From Flavobacterium poyangense (GTDB taxonomy: Bacteria > Bacteroidota > Bacteroidia > Flavobacteriales > Flavobacteriaceae), in the NCBI RefSeq assembly GCF_011751075.1, contig NZ_JAALLN010000002.1, forward strand, positions 633,102-697,101: 64,000 nucleotides of DNA, read 5' to 3'. Below the pieces are notes generated by a model. It was given only the letters and a program-made list of their open reading frames with translations. It ran no database searches and was not told the DNA's origin. A program made the position numbers and the translations under genes. Below are positions 17,594 through 26,384 of the stretch, piece by piece. The stretch's first letter is position 1. Every line of letters starts with the position of its first letter.

Positions 17594-18138
17594 TAGTTGG
17601 CGTTTTTAAGTTGAGTGTTTTTCATCGCCATTTCTAAAGGCATCACTAATTTGTCTTTTCCAAAAATGAAATCTTCTCTTTCGTAGCTTGCAGGAACCAG
17701 AACTTTTGACGTAGTTAAGTAAATAGCATCTTTTGGACAAGCTTCTTCACACAAACCACAAAAAATACAACGAAGCATATTGATTTCATAAATCGAAGCA
17801 TATTTTTCTTCTCTGTACAAGTGTTTCTCGTCTGCTTTACGCTCAGCAGCTTTCATTGTGATCGCTTCTGCAGGGCAGGATAGCGCACATAGTCCACAAG
17901 CGGTGCAATTTTCACGTCCTTGTTCATCGCGTTTCAACATATGCTGACCACGGTAAACAGGGCTCATTTCACGCACCTGTTCCGGATAATGAATGGTGAT
18001 TTTTTTTCTAAAAAGGTGTTTTAAAGTAATAAACAAACCTTTTACAATCGCCACAAGATACAATCGTTCCAAAAAAGTCATGTCTTTGTTTGAGACAACT
18101 TTTTTTCTACCCGATAATGAAATAGTTTCTATTGACAT
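17593..18138 (-). CDS. nuoI: NADH:quinone oxidoreductase subunit I
   Basis: The 181-residue subunit carries two [4Fe-4S] clusters (N6a and N6b) that pass electrons toward NuoB. The ligands are Cys78, 81, 84 and 88 (CTACGLCALSC) and Cys124, 127, 130 and 134 (CIFCGLCEEAC). The N-terminal helix 27-45 anchors it to the membrane arm. Upstream the normal neighbour nuoH is separated by an ORF6N gene, so nuoI begins 96 bp after that gene rather than directly behind nuoH. Confidence 0.96.
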   Translation of the reverse strand: MSIETISLSGRKKVVSNKDMTFLERLYLVAIVKGLFITLKHLFRKKITIHYPEQVREMSPVYRGQHMLKRDEQGRENCTACGLCALSCPAEAITMKAAERKADEKHLYREEKYASIYEINMLRCIFCGLCEEACPKDAIYLTTSKVLVPASYEREDFIFGKDKLVMPLEMAMKNTQLKNAN

Positions 18139-18234
18139 TTTTTATGTTTTTATTTTGAAGCCTAGTCCGCTTTACTGTTCTATATTTTTAATAGAATTAT
18201 CATTTGGAGCTGTAACTTTTGATTTTAATTCAAT

Positions 18235-18756
18235 TTATTTTTTATAACCAATTTTGGTTCGTTCAACTTTGTTTTCTTGTTTATCCATCAATTCTTCTAA
18301 ATAAGAAAAAACCAATTCTATGTTTTTATCGTGATTGGATACTTTTTTTCTTATCTCTTCGATTTCGAGTTTTATATCTAAAGTGTCTGCAATTACCTGA
18401 CGTATTTTTGTAAAAACACGTATAATCTGAATGTTAACTTTAATTGCAGTAGCACTACTTAAAACACTTGATAACATAGCAACACCTTGTTCGGTGAATG
18501 CTAACGGAACGTATCTGTTTCCTCCCCAACTTGAGGTGCCAAAATGGCTCCTCAAGATTTCATTTTCAATTTCAGTCAGTTCGAACATGAAATCTTCAGG
18601 GAAACGATCTATATTTCTACGAACTTGTCTTTTTAGCTGTTTTGTTTCTACTCCGTAAAGTAGCGCTAAATCTGAATCAAGCATTACTTTCTGATTTCTA
18701 ATGAGCAAAATTTTACTCCTTATAAATTCTTCGGTAAATTTTAATTCGTCATTCAT
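18235..18756 (-). CDS. ORF6N domain protein inserted in the nuo operon
   Basis: The 173-residue protein has an ORF6N domain: IRNQKVMLDSDLALLYGVET (residues 20-39), then RNIDRFPEDFMFELT and the WGGNRYVPLAFTEQGVAMLSS segment (78-98). A coiled-coil-like tail follows (about 125-165). ORF6N proteins are found in phages and scattered through Bacteroidota genomes; the domain is thought to bind DNA, and no enzyme activity is known. It lies in the same direction as the operon, 26 bp after nuoH and 96 bp before nuoI, where other bacteria have no gene. It is probably cotranscribed with complex I. Whether it matters to respiration cannot be told. Confidence 0.88.
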   Translation of the reverse strand: MNDELKFTEEFIRSKILLIRNQKVMLDSDLALLYGVETKQLKRQVRRNIDRFPEDFMFELTEIENEILRSHFGTSSWGGNRYVPLAFTEQGVAMLSSVLSSATAIKVNIQIIRVFTKIRQVIADTLDIKLEIEEIRKKVSNHDKNIELVFSYLEELMDKQENKVERTKIGYKK

Positions 18757-18782
18757 AGTGATTCTTATTACGAATTAGTGCC

Positions 18783-19835
18783 TTAAAACCCTAAAGCGGC
18801 TACAATATCGTGTCGTAAAATAACAGCTCCGGTAATCATAATATTAATGATCGAAAGCGGAATCAAAATTCTCCATCCTAAATGCATCAATTGATCGTAT
18901 CTAAATCTTGGAATCGTCCAACGCACCCACATATAGAAAAAGATAAAGAAACATATTTTAGCAAATAACACTGCAATTCCTAAGATATTAGCGGTATTAA
19001 CACCTACATTTTCTACCATCCAGCTCATTCCCGGATAATTGTATCCTCCGAAAAATAAAACCGAGATAATAGTAGCAGAGATAAACATACTTGCATATTC
19101 AGCAAACAAATAGAATCCCATTTTCATCGAGGAATATTCGGTATGGTAACCACCAATTAATTCGTTTTCACATTCTGCTAAGTCAAAAGGAGTTCTGTTG
19201 GTCTCAGCAAAGGAACAGATTAGAAAAATTAGGAAGGATAAAGGTTGATAAAAAACATTCCAGTTCATTCCTGACTGTTGTAAGGAGATTTCTCTTAAGC
19301 TTAAAGTTCCGGTCATCATCAACAAAGCGATCATTGATAATCCCATTGCAACTTCATACGAAACCATTTGAGATGCTGCACGAATCGCTCCCATTAAAGA
19401 GAATTTGTTGTTAGAAGCCCAACCTCCAATCATAATTCCGTAAACACCTACAGAAAGAACTCCGAAAATATAAAGGATACCAATATTAATGTCGGTTGCC
19501 TGTAAAAGTACCTCACGGCCAAAAATGTGTAATTTATCTCCCCAAGGGATTACAGCACTGGTCATTAAAGCGGTACTCATGGCAATTGCCGGTCCTACAA
19601 CGAATAAAAATTTATTAGGTGTGTTTGGAAAAAACTCCTCTTTCGAGAATAATTTCATACCATCGGCAAGAGGTTGTAGTAAACCTCCCCAACCTGCACG
19701 GTTAGGCCCTACACGGTCTTGTAAGAAAGCGGCAACTTTACGTTCTGCCCAGGTAGAATACATCGCCATAATCATTGTTACAGCAAAAACTACAACAATA
19801 ACAACACTTTTTTCTATAATAAATGCACTATCCAT
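18783..19835 (-). CDS. nuoH: NADH:quinone oxidoreductase subunit H
   Basis: The 350-residue membrane subunit that links the peripheral arm to the membrane arm and forms part of the quinone pocket. Typical stretches are RKVAAFLQDRVGPNRAGWGG (residues 31-50), GYHTEYSSMKMG and the ETNRTPFDLAECENELIGG loop that faces the quinone site. About eight membrane segments are predicted. It starts four bases after the nuoG stop. Confidence 0.96.
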   Translation of the reverse strand: MDSAFIIEKSVVIVVVFAVTMIMAMYSTWAERKVAAFLQDRVGPNRAGWGGLLQPLADGMKLFSKEEFFPNTPNKFLFVVGPAIAMSTALMTSAVIPWGDKLHIFGREVLLQATDINIGILYIFGVLSVGVYGIMIGGWASNNKFSLMGAIRAASQMVSYEVAMGLSMIALLMMTGTLSLREISLQQSGMNWNVFYQPLSFLIFLICSFAETNRTPFDLAECENELIGGYHTEYSSMKMGFYLFAEYASMFISATIISVLFFGGYNYPGMSWMVENVGVNTANILGIAVLFAKICFFIFFYMWVRWTIPRFRYDQLMHLGWRILIPLSIINIMITGAVILRHDIVAALGF

Positions 19836-19839
19836 CTTT

Positions 19840-20871
19840 TTAAGAATTTTTGTTGTTAGTGGTTAATGGAATTTCAGCCATACTAATTTTTTTACGGTCT
19901 TCATCTCTACCTAAAAGAATATTTTTCTCTGTAGCGATTTCTACTTTCTCTAATTTTTGAGTGTAGTTATTTTGATTGATAACAGAATCTTTTTCAAATT
20001 CTCTTGGTCCTTCAATAACCCAGTCATTTACATTTTTGTGGTCAAAACGACAGCTGTTGCAGATAAATTCTTCTACTTCATGGTATTCGTCTTTACGACC
20101 TGTAACACGTTGAATTTCTCCTCCAAACATCCAAACGGTTGTTTTACCGCAACATCCCGGAGTAGTACACTCTCTGTGTGCATTGTAAGGTTTGTTGAAC
20201 CAAACTCTTGATTTAAAACGGAATGTTTTGTCTGTTAAAGCACCAACCGGACAAACGTCGATCATGTTTCCGGAGAATTCATTGTCGATTGCTTTTGAGA
20301 TTCCGGTAGAAATATTAGCGTGATCTCCACGGTCTAATACTCCGTGAACTCTGTTGTCTGTCAATTGATCTGCCACTTGTACACATCTTTGACATAAGAT
20401 ACAACGGTTCATATGCAGTTGAATATTCGGACCGATATCTTCCGGTTCAAATGTTCTTTTTTCTTCGATAAAACGGGATTTTGGATTTCCGTGTTCGAAA
20501 CTTAAATTTTGTAAATCACACTCACCCGCCTGATCACAAACCGGACAGTCTAATGGGTGATTGATTAATAAAAATTCAGTTACAGATTTACGGGCTTCCG
20601 TTACTCTGTCTGAAGATTTACTGTTTACTTCCATACCGTCCATACATCCTGTTACACAAGAAGCCATTAATTTTGGCATTGGTCTTGGGTCAGCCTCGCT
20701 TCCTTTGGCAACTTCAACTAAACAACAACGACATTTACCGCCACTGCCTTTTAATTTTGAGTAATAGCACATGGCTGGCGGTACTAAATCTCCACCAATC
20801 ATACGTGCAGCCTGCAGGATCGTTGTTCCTGGTTCTACGTCTATACTTTGACCGTCTATGGTTACTTTCAT
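19840..20871 (-). CDS. nuoG: NADH:quinone oxidoreductase subunit G, short form
   Basis: I place the start at 20871 (MKVTIDGQ), because the 20 codons upstream only translate an intergenic repeat and a purine-rich RBS precedes this ATG. The protein is then 343 residues: [2Fe-2S] ferredoxin domain (Cys35, 47, 50 and about 72), the HPLDCPVCDQAGEC and NRCILCQRCV cluster-binding motifs, and the first Cys-rich part of the molybdopterin domain (CTTPGCCGKT, ICNSCRF). The remaining large molybdopterin-like domain of E. coli NuoG (about 900 residues) is absent. It carries electrons from NuoF toward NuoI. Confidence 0.94.
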   Translation of the reverse strand: MKVTIDGQSIDVEPGTTILQAARMIGGDLVPPAMCYYSKLKGSGGKCRCCLVEVAKGSEADPRPMPKLMASCVTGCMDGMEVNSKSSDRVTEARKSVTEFLLINHPLDCPVCDQAGECDLQNLSFEHGNPKSRFIEEKRTFEPEDIGPNIQLHMNRCILCQRCVQVADQLTDNRVHGVLDRGDHANISTGISKAIDNEFSGNMIDVCPVGALTDKTFRFKSRVWFNKPYNAHRECTTPGCCGKTTVWMFGGEIQRVTGRKDEYHEVEEFICNSCRFDHKNVNDWVIEGPREFEKDSVINQNNYTQKLEKVEIATEKNILLGRDEDRKKISMAEIPLTTNNKNS

Positions 20872-20877
20872 CTCTTT

Positions 20878-20956
20878 TTTTTGTTTTTTTAGTTTCAGGT
20901 TTAAAGTTTCAGATCGTTGGACTTGAAACAAAAAAGACTTGAAACTTGAAACTGTT
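20878..20956. repeat. Short inverted repeat, 'GAAACTTGAAAC' family copy 1
   Basis: The words 'gtttcaggtttaaagtttca' and 'gacttgaaacttgaaactg' face each other between nuoF and nuoG. The same words occur between sucB and sucA at 38255-38312. The repeat extends the open frame of nuoG artificially upstream. Confidence 0.6.
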
Positions 20957-22327
20957 TTAAATAATTACTTTACCGCCTACTAAATGTTTCACTTGAGAGA
21001 AAGGTTCAGCAACAAAATGATCTCTATGTTTAATTTTTTCTGGGAAACGAACGTGATATTCAAATTCATCTCTAAAGTGGCGAATCGCTGCTGCTACCGG
21101 CCAGGAAGCGGCATCACCAAGTGGACAAATTGTGTTTCCTTCAATTTTACTTTGAATGCTCCAAAGTAACTCTATATCTTCTTCACGGCCTTGACCGTTT
21201 TCAATTCTCCATAATATTTTTTCTAACCATCCTGTTCCTTCACGACAAGGAGTACATTGTCCGCAAGATTCATGGTGGTAGAAACGAGCAAAGTTCCAGG
21301 TGTTTCTAACAACACAAGCCGTGTCATTGTAAACGATAAATCCTCCTGAACCTAACATAGATCCGGTAGCAAAACCGCCATCACTAAGAGATTCGTAAGT
21401 CATTAATCGGTCTTCGCCATTTGCTGTTTTAAAAATTAATTCAGCCGGTAAAATGGGTACAGAAGAACCTCCAGGTACAAATGCTTTAAGAGGTCTGCTG
21501 GAAGACATTCCGCCTAAGTATTCGTCAGAATTCATGAATTCATCAACACTTAGACCCAATTCGATTTCGTAAACTCCAGGATTTTTGATGTGTCCGGAAG
21601 CTGAAATTAATTTAGTTCCTGTAGAGCGACCAACTCCAATTTTGGCATAATCGTCACCAGAATTGTTGATGATCCATGGCACAGTAGCGATAGTTTCTAC
21701 GTTGTTTACTACGGTAGGATTTGCCCAAAGTCCTGAAACTGCTGGGAACGGTGGTTTAATACGAGGATTTCCTCTTTTACCTTCCAATGACTCAATAAGT
21801 GCAGTTTCTTCTCCGCAGATGTAAGCCCCGGCACCGCAATGAACGTGTAATTCTAAATCGTAACCTGTACCTAATATATTTTTTCCTAACCAACCAGCAG
21901 CTTTTGCTTCGGCGATAGCTCTTTCTAAAATTTTGAAAACCCACATATATTCTCCACGAATGTAGATATAAGACAGGTTAGCGCCTAAGGCAAAACTTGA
22001 AGTAATCATTCCTTCGATCAATAAGTGAGGAATAAATTCCATCAAATAACGATCTTTAAAAGTACCCGGTTCAGATTCGTCTGCGTTACAAACTAAATGT
22101 CTTGGTCTTCCTGATTTTTTGTCAATAAAACTCCATTTCATTCCCGCAGGGAAACCAGCTCCACCACGACCACGTAATCCGGATTTTTTTACCTCTTCAA
22201 CAACTTCGTCCGGAGTAAGTGTTTTTAATGCTTTTTCTACAGAAGCATAACCACCATTTTGGCGATATACTTCGTAGGTTTTAATTCCCGGAACGTTGAT
22301 TTTATCTAATAATATTTTCTGTGACAT
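20957..22327 (-). CDS. nuoF: NADH:quinone oxidoreductase subunit F
   Basis: The 456-residue subunit binds NADH, FMN and cluster N3. The glycine-rich NADH/FMN motif GLRGRGGAGFPAG begins at residue 50, the FMN-contacting CNADESEPGTFKDR follows, and cluster N3 is held by Cys355, Cys358, Cys361 (ESCGQCTPCREG) and a cysteine near 401 (TICPLGD). Two bases separate it from nuoE. It is the entry point for electrons. Confidence 0.97.
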   Translation of the reverse strand: MSQKILLDKINVPGIKTYEVYRQNGGYASVEKALKTLTPDEVVEEVKKSGLRGRGGAGFPAGMKWSFIDKKSGRPRHLVCNADESEPGTFKDRYLMEFIPHLLIEGMITSSFALGANLSYIYIRGEYMWVFKILERAIAEAKAAGWLGKNILGTGYDLELHVHCGAGAYICGEETALIESLEGKRGNPRIKPPFPAVSGLWANPTVVNNVETIATVPWIINNSGDDYAKIGVGRSTGTKLISASGHIKNPGVYEIELGLSVDEFMNSDEYLGGMSSSRPLKAFVPGGSSVPILPAELIFKTANGEDRLMTYESLSDGGFATGSMLGSGGFIVYNDTACVVRNTWNFARFYHHESCGQCTPCREGTGWLEKILWRIENGQGREEDIELLWSIQSKIEGNTICPLGDAASWPVAAAIRHFRDEFEYHVRFPEKIKHRDHFVAEPFSQVKHLVGGKVII

Positions 22328-22328
22328 C

Positions 22329-22859
22329 TTATTTATCGTGTAATATTATTTTATCATCTCTACAATCAGCGATTAACTGATCGATTTTTTCTTCTGTCAA
22401 TTTTTCTTTGTAGAAATCGCCTAATTGCATCATCGGAGCGTATCCGCAAGCACCTAAACATTCTACACCGGCAATGGTAAACATTCCGTCCGGAGTTGTT
22501 TCTCCTACTTTAATGCCTAATTTTTCAGAAGTATAATCCATTAAATCTTCGGCACCTCTTAAACAACAACAAGAAGTCTGGCAGAATTCGAACATATATT
22601 TTCCAATTGGTTTTTGGTTGTACATGGTATAAAAAGTAACCACTTCGTAAACCTCAATTGGTTTTATGTGCAAAATCTCCGCAACTTTATCCTGCAACTC
22701 AATGCTCAGCCAGTTGTCATGTGCATCCTGCACTTCGTGCAAAACAGGCAGCAAAGCTGATTTTCTTTTGTCTTCCGGATAATGACTGATCAGTTCATTG
22801 ATACGATTCATCAATGACTCCGTCATGTTTATTTCTTGTTTGTAATGTTTACGTTCCAT
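22329..22859 (-). CDS. nuoE: NADH:quinone oxidoreductase subunit E
   Basis: The 176-residue thioredoxin-fold subunit carries the [2Fe-2S] cluster N1a, with ligands Cys93, Cys98, Cys134 and Cys138 (CQTSCC and CLGACG). Alternative starts at Met12 or Met17 are possible; the longer form is kept because the N-terminal helix is usual in related bacteria, but this is not certain. It begins after a 224-bp repeat region that separates it from nuoD. Confidence 0.95.
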   Translation of the reverse strand: MERKHYKQEINMTESLMNRINELISHYPEDKRKSALLPVLHEVQDAHDNWLSIELQDKVAEILHIKPIEVYEVVTFYTMYNQKPIGKYMFEFCQTSCCCLRGAEDLMDYTSEKLGIKVGETTPDGMFTIAGVECLGACGYAPMMQLGDFYKEKLTEEKIDQLIADCRDDKIILHDK

Positions 22860-23083
22860 TTTTATTTTAGATTTTAGATTTTAGATTTTATGATTTTTCA
22901 ATCTTTTATCTCTAATCTATATTCTGCAATCCTTTTTAATTTTAGAGTTTAGATTTCTGATTTTAGATTTTTTCAAATCTTTGTCTGTATCTAAATTCTG
23001 TAATCACTATTTAAGTTTTAGATTCTTCAATCTTTGTCTGTAGCGTTAAATCTAAGATTTAAACTCAACAATCTACAATCTTT
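22860..23083. repeat. Low-complexity inverted repeat, 'TTTTAGATT' family copy 1
   Basis: The left side repeats 'attttagattttagatttta', and the right side holds 'aatctaagatttaaactc' and several 'caatcttt' words. The whole gap between nuoD and nuoE consists of it, and no open frame is supported. A second copy is at 25425-25575 between nuoA and nuoB. Confidence 0.6.
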
Positions 23084-24322
23084 TTATGCGTCTAATTCTC
23101 CGGCAATTACATTTAAACTTGATAGAATAACAATTGCATCCGATAATAAAGCACCTTTAATCATTTCCGGATACGCTTGGTAATAAATAAAACAAGGTCT
23201 TCTGAAATGTAATCTATATGGTGTTCTGCTTCCGTCTGTAACTAAATAGAATCCTATTTCTCCGTTTCCTCCTTCAACCGGGTGATAAATTTCTGCAACC
23301 GGTACAGGAACTTCTCCCATTACAATCTTAAAGTGATAAATTAAGGATTCCATAGAAGTGTAAACATCTTCTTTTGGAGGAAGGTAGTAATCCGGAACTT
23401 CAGCATGATACTCATTTCCTGCCGGCATTTTAGCCAATGCCTGACGGATGATGCTTAAACTTTCCCAAACTTCGGCATTACGAACGCAGAAACGATCGTA
23501 AGTGTCTCCTGATTTTCCAACAGGCACAATAAAGTCAAAATCTTCATAAGAAGAGTAAGGGTGTGCTACACGTACATCATAATCGATACCGGCAGCACGT
23601 AAGTTTGGACCTGTAAATCCGTAGGCCATTGCTTGTTCAGCACTGATAGCTCCTACATTTACAGTTCTGTCAAGGAAAATTCTATTTCTCTCGAACAGGT
23701 TTTCGAATTCTTTCCAGGCAACCGGAAATTCTTCAAGGAAAGTATCCAGTTTTTTGAAAGCGGCTTCAGACCAATCTCTTTCAAAACCACCGATTCTTCC
23801 CATATTGGTTGTCAGACGGGCTCCACAAATTTCTTCGTAGATCTCGTAGATTTTTTCTCTAAATTGAAAAACGTATAAGAAACCGGTATATGCTCCGGTA
23901 TCAACTCCTAGGATAGAGTTACAGATTAAGTGATCTGTAATACGGGCAAGCTCCATTACGATAACTCTTAAATATTGAGCTCTTTTAGGAACTTCTATAT
24001 TCAACAGTTTTTCTAAAGTCATCCACCATCCCATATTATTGATAGGAGAGGAGCAATAGTTCATACGGTCTGTAAGAGGCGTAATTTGGTAAAAAGGACG
24101 ATTTTCAGCAATTTTTTCGAAAGCTCTGTGAATGTAACCAATAGTAGGTTCCGCTTCGAGAATTCTTTCACCATCCATCAATAAGATATTTTGAAAAATA
24201 CCGTGTGTAGCTGGGTGTGTTGGACCTAAATTCAGTACCGAAAGCTCGCTTCCGTCTTCGTTTAGTTTCTCCTTGATTATTTTAGCATATCGATGCTCTG
24301 GTGGTAATAATAGTTCTGACAT
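23084..24322 (-). CDS. nuoD: NADH:quinone oxidoreductase subunit D
   Basis: The 412-residue 49-kDa homologue of the [NiFe] hydrogenase large subunit, which forms the quinone site with NuoB. The start shows the signature LNLGPTHPATHGIFQNILLMDGE (residues 29-51), where the HPATHG loop holds the quinone-contacting His. FERNRIFLDRTVNVG and the tail IVILSSLNVIAGELDA are also typical. NuoC and NuoD are separate proteins here, unlike the E. coli fusion. Confidence 0.97.
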   Translation of the reverse strand: MSELLLPPEHRYAKIIKEKLNEDGSELSVLNLGPTHPATHGIFQNILLMDGERILEAEPTIGYIHRAFEKIAENRPFYQITPLTDRMNYCSSPINNMGWWMTLEKLLNIEVPKRAQYLRVIVMELARITDHLICNSILGVDTGAYTGFLYVFQFREKIYEIYEEICGARLTTNMGRIGGFERDWSEAAFKKLDTFLEEFPVAWKEFENLFERNRIFLDRTVNVGAISAEQAMAYGFTGPNLRAAGIDYDVRVAHPYSSYEDFDFIVPVGKSGDTYDRFCVRNAEVWESLSIIRQALAKMPAGNEYHAEVPDYYLPPKEDVYTSMESLIYHFKIVMGEVPVPVAEIYHPVEGGNGEIGFYLVTDGSRTPYRLHFRRPCFIYYQAYPEMIKGALLSDAIVILSSLNVIAGELDA

Positions 24323-24347
24323 TTTATAATGTTGAATTATTTATTTT

Positions 24348-24869
24348 TTAGCAATTTGTTATCGTTCTTCCAAAGAATCTGTCATCTTTATCAGTTCTTC
24401 CGCTGTCTTCCATTGGGAATTCTTTTCGCATTGGAAAAGAAATCATTTCATCCATATTCAAAATACGTTTCAATTGTGGATGCCCAATAAAATTAACACC
24501 GAAAAAGTCGTATGTTTCTCTTTCCATCCAGTTTGCACTTAGGAAGATATTTGAAATCGTTTTTATTTCCGGTTTTTCACCATTAAGAAATACTTTGATT
24601 CTAATACGTTTGTTTTCGTACCAGTTGTGCAAATGGTACACCACTGCAAACTGACGTTCTGTTTCGTTATCCGGGTAGTGAATACCACATACATCGGTTA
24701 AAAAATGAAAGCGTAAATCGGTATCGTTTTTAAGGAATAGAATCAGTGCTGTAATTTTATCAGCGCTTGCTTCTAAAGAAAAGATATCTCTTTCTTCTCG
24801 AAAGTTAAAAACACTTGAGTCAAATGTTTCTGTAAGTTTATCCTGGATCAGGTTATTTTCTAAAGCCAT
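24348..24869 (-). CDS. nuoC: NADH:quinone oxidoreductase subunit C
   Basis: The 173-residue 30-kDa subunit with the signature WMERETYDFFGVNFIGHPQLKRIL at about residues 122-146, which contains the conserved E-R-E-x-x-D-x-F-G motif. It stabilises the NuoB-NuoD quinone module. One base separates it from nuoB and 25 bases from nuoD. Confidence 0.95.
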   Translation of the reverse strand: MALENNLIQDKLTETFDSSVFNFREERDIFSLEASADKITALILFLKNDTDLRFHFLTDVCGIHYPDNETERQFAVVYHLHNWYENKRIRIKVFLNGEKPEIKTISNIFLSANWMERETYDFFGVNFIGHPQLKRILNMDEMISFPMRKEFPMEDSGRTDKDDRFFGRTITNC

Positions 24870-24870
24870 C

Positions 24871-25419
24871 TTATGAAATGTTATAGGAAGCTAATAATTC
24901 TTGGTATTCCGGAGAGCTTCTGCGTCTCACAGATTCTGTTTTAACCAAGTCTTGAAGTCTCATTACGCCGTCAACAATTTGTTCGGGTCTTGGAGGGCAT
25001 CCCGGTACGTAAACGTCTACCGGAATTACTTTGTCAATTCCTTGTAAAACCGAGTAAGTATCGAAGATTCCACCTGACGAAGCACAAGCTCCAACAGCAA
25101 TTACCCAGCGAGGCTCAGACATTTGTTCGTAAACTTGTCTTAAAATAGGCGCCATCTTTTTAGAAATGGTTCCCATAACTAATAACATATCAGCCTGACG
25201 TGGAGAGAAACTCACACGCTCTGAACCAAATCGTGCTAAATCGTAATGTGAAGCCATTGTAGCCATAAATTCGATACCACAGCAAGAAGTCGCGAAAGGA
25301 AGTGGCCATAATGAGTTGGCTCTTGCCAAACCTACAACATCATTTAGTTTTGTAGCGAAGAAACCTTCTCCTACAACTCCTTCCGGCGGTGCAACCATAT
25401 TTACTTTTGAATCGCTCAT
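24871..25419 (-). CDS. nuoB: NADH:quinone oxidoreductase subunit B
   Basis: The 182-residue PSST subunit carries cluster N2, the last iron-sulphur centre before quinone. The ligands Cys46, Cys47 (ATSCCGIE), Cys112 (GACASSGG) and Cys141 (VPGCPPRPE) are all present. It begins about 160 bp after nuoA, with a repeat in between. Confidence 0.97.
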   Translation of the reverse strand: MSDSKVNMVAPPEGVVGEGFFATKLNDVVGLARANSLWPLPFATSCCGIEFMATMASHYDLARFGSERVSFSPRQADMLLVMGTISKKMAPILRQVYEQMSEPRWVIAVGACASSGGIFDTYSVLQGIDKVIPVDVYVPGCPPRPEQIVDGVMRLQDLVKTESVRRRSSPEYQELLASYNIS

Positions 25420-25424
25420 TTTTA

Positions 25425-25575
25425 TTTCGGATTTTAGATTTCAGATTTTAGATTTTAGCAATCGTGAATCGAAATCAATATTTTATAAATCAATATTGTG
25501 TTTGGAAAAATTTACTTTTCAAATTTGAAATTCTAAACCGAAAACAATCTAAAATCTGAAATCTGAAATCTAAAT
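25425..25575. repeat. Low-complexity inverted repeat, 'TTTTAGATT' family copy 2
   Basis: The left arm 'cggattttagatttcagat' and the right arm 'aatctgaaatctgaaatcta' are imperfect complements, about 100 bp apart, inside the nuo operon between nuoA and nuoB. A transcript through it could form a long hairpin. Confidence 0.65.
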
Positions 25576-25579
25576 TTTG

Positions 25580-25945
25580 TTATTCCCACTCTAAAGCTTT
25601 CTTTTTGATAATGTAGAAAAAACCAACTAAAAGCAAAGACATGAAAATGATCATTTTTAGCATCCCTTCCATTCCAAGTTCTTTGAAATTTACTGCCCAA
25701 GGATAAAGGAAAATTACCTCTACGTCAAACAAAACAAATAAGATGGCTACTAAGAAATATTTTACAGAGAATGGAATACGGGCATTACCAACGGATTCAA
25801 TTCCACATTCGAAATTTTTATCTTTTACTTCAGAGGTTCTCTTTGGACCTAATTTTCCGGAAATGATGATAGTTCCCACTACAAAACCGACAGCAAGGAT
25901 TAGCTGCATTAAAATTGGAAGATAGCTGTATTGATCAGATTGCAT
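25580..25945 (-). CDS. nuoA: NADH:quinone oxidoreductase subunit A
   Basis: The 121-residue first subunit of the operon, with three membrane segments and the typical ECGIESVGNARIPFSVKYFL loop (the Cys of this loop is exposed in the deactive state of complex I) and LFDVEVIFLYPWA. The start is set at the ATG at 25945. A GTG 33 bases further upstream keeps the frame open, but it lies on the -7 box of the operon promoter and so is not transcribed as codon. Confidence 0.93.
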   Translation of the reverse strand: MQSDQYSYLPILMQLILAVGFVVGTIIISGKLGPKRTSEVKDKNFECGIESVGNARIPFSVKYFLVAILFVLFDVEVIFLYPWAVNFKELGMEGMLKMIIFMSLLLVGFFYIIKKKALEWE

Positions 25946-25977
25946 AAACTTAGGGTTTTTACTTAAAAAATAAGCCA

Positions 25978-26008
25978 CAAAGATAGTTCCGAACTCTGTA
26001 AATCACAA
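25978..26008 (-). promoter_or_regulatory. Promoter of the nuo operon
   Basis: On the minus strand a TTG (-33 element, 26008-26006) is followed after 20 bases by TATCTTTG (-7 element, 25985-25978), a full match to the Bacteroidota consensus TTG-N19-21-TAnnTTTG. Transcription would start near 25970, leaving a leader of about 25 bases before the nuoA ATG. Confidence 0.75.
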
Positions 26009-26118
26009 GCTAAAAAAGGATTTAAGTAGGGGTATAAAGAGTGATTATACCTAATTTTTATTCATTATAAATAACTTTTCAGTATTTTAATATTTTTTTA
26101 AGATTTGAGCAAAAAAAA

Positions 26119-26142
26119 ACGCTTCGAAATGAATCGAAGCGT
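26119..26142 (-). terminator. Terminator of the cold-shock gene
   Basis: ACGCTTCGA (26119-26127) pairs with TCGAAGCGT (26134-26142); the minus strand runs into nine T's. It lies 47 bp downstream of the stop of the gene at 26190-26384. Confidence 0.8.
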
Positions 26143-26189
26143 ATTTTTAAACCATTCAGAGGCAAAAAAAATAAATTGCTATATTTTTC

Positions 26190-26384
26190 TTAGATTACTG
26201 CTACTTTAGCAGCAACTTTCCCTTTTCTTCCTTCTTCTTCTTCGTAGCTAACACGGTCACCTTCGCGTAATTCTTCCGCGTTAATTCCTGAAGCGTGAAC
26301 GAAGATATCCTTTCCTGTTTCTTCGTCTGTAATGAATCCATAACCTTTAGATTCATTGAAAAATTTTACTGTACCTGTACGCAT
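26190..26384 (-). CDS. Cold-shock protein, CspA family
   Basis: A 64-residue single-domain protein with both RNA-binding motifs: KGYGFI (RNP1, residues 13-18) and DIFVHAS (RNP2, 26-32). Such proteins bind single-stranded RNA or DNA and melt secondary structures; many are constitutive despite the name. The 5' side up to aspS is 521 bp with no other gene, so a regulated leader is possible, but I see no conserved cold-box. Confidence 0.95.
   Translation of the reverse strand: MRTGTVKFFNESKGYGFITDEETGKDIFVHASGINAEELREGDRVSYEEEEGRKGKVAAKVAVI

Noticed and set aside
20872..20931. Longer NuoG start
   Set aside because: The extra 20 codons translate an intergenic repeat; the ATG at 20871 begins the conserved ferredoxin domain and has an RBS.
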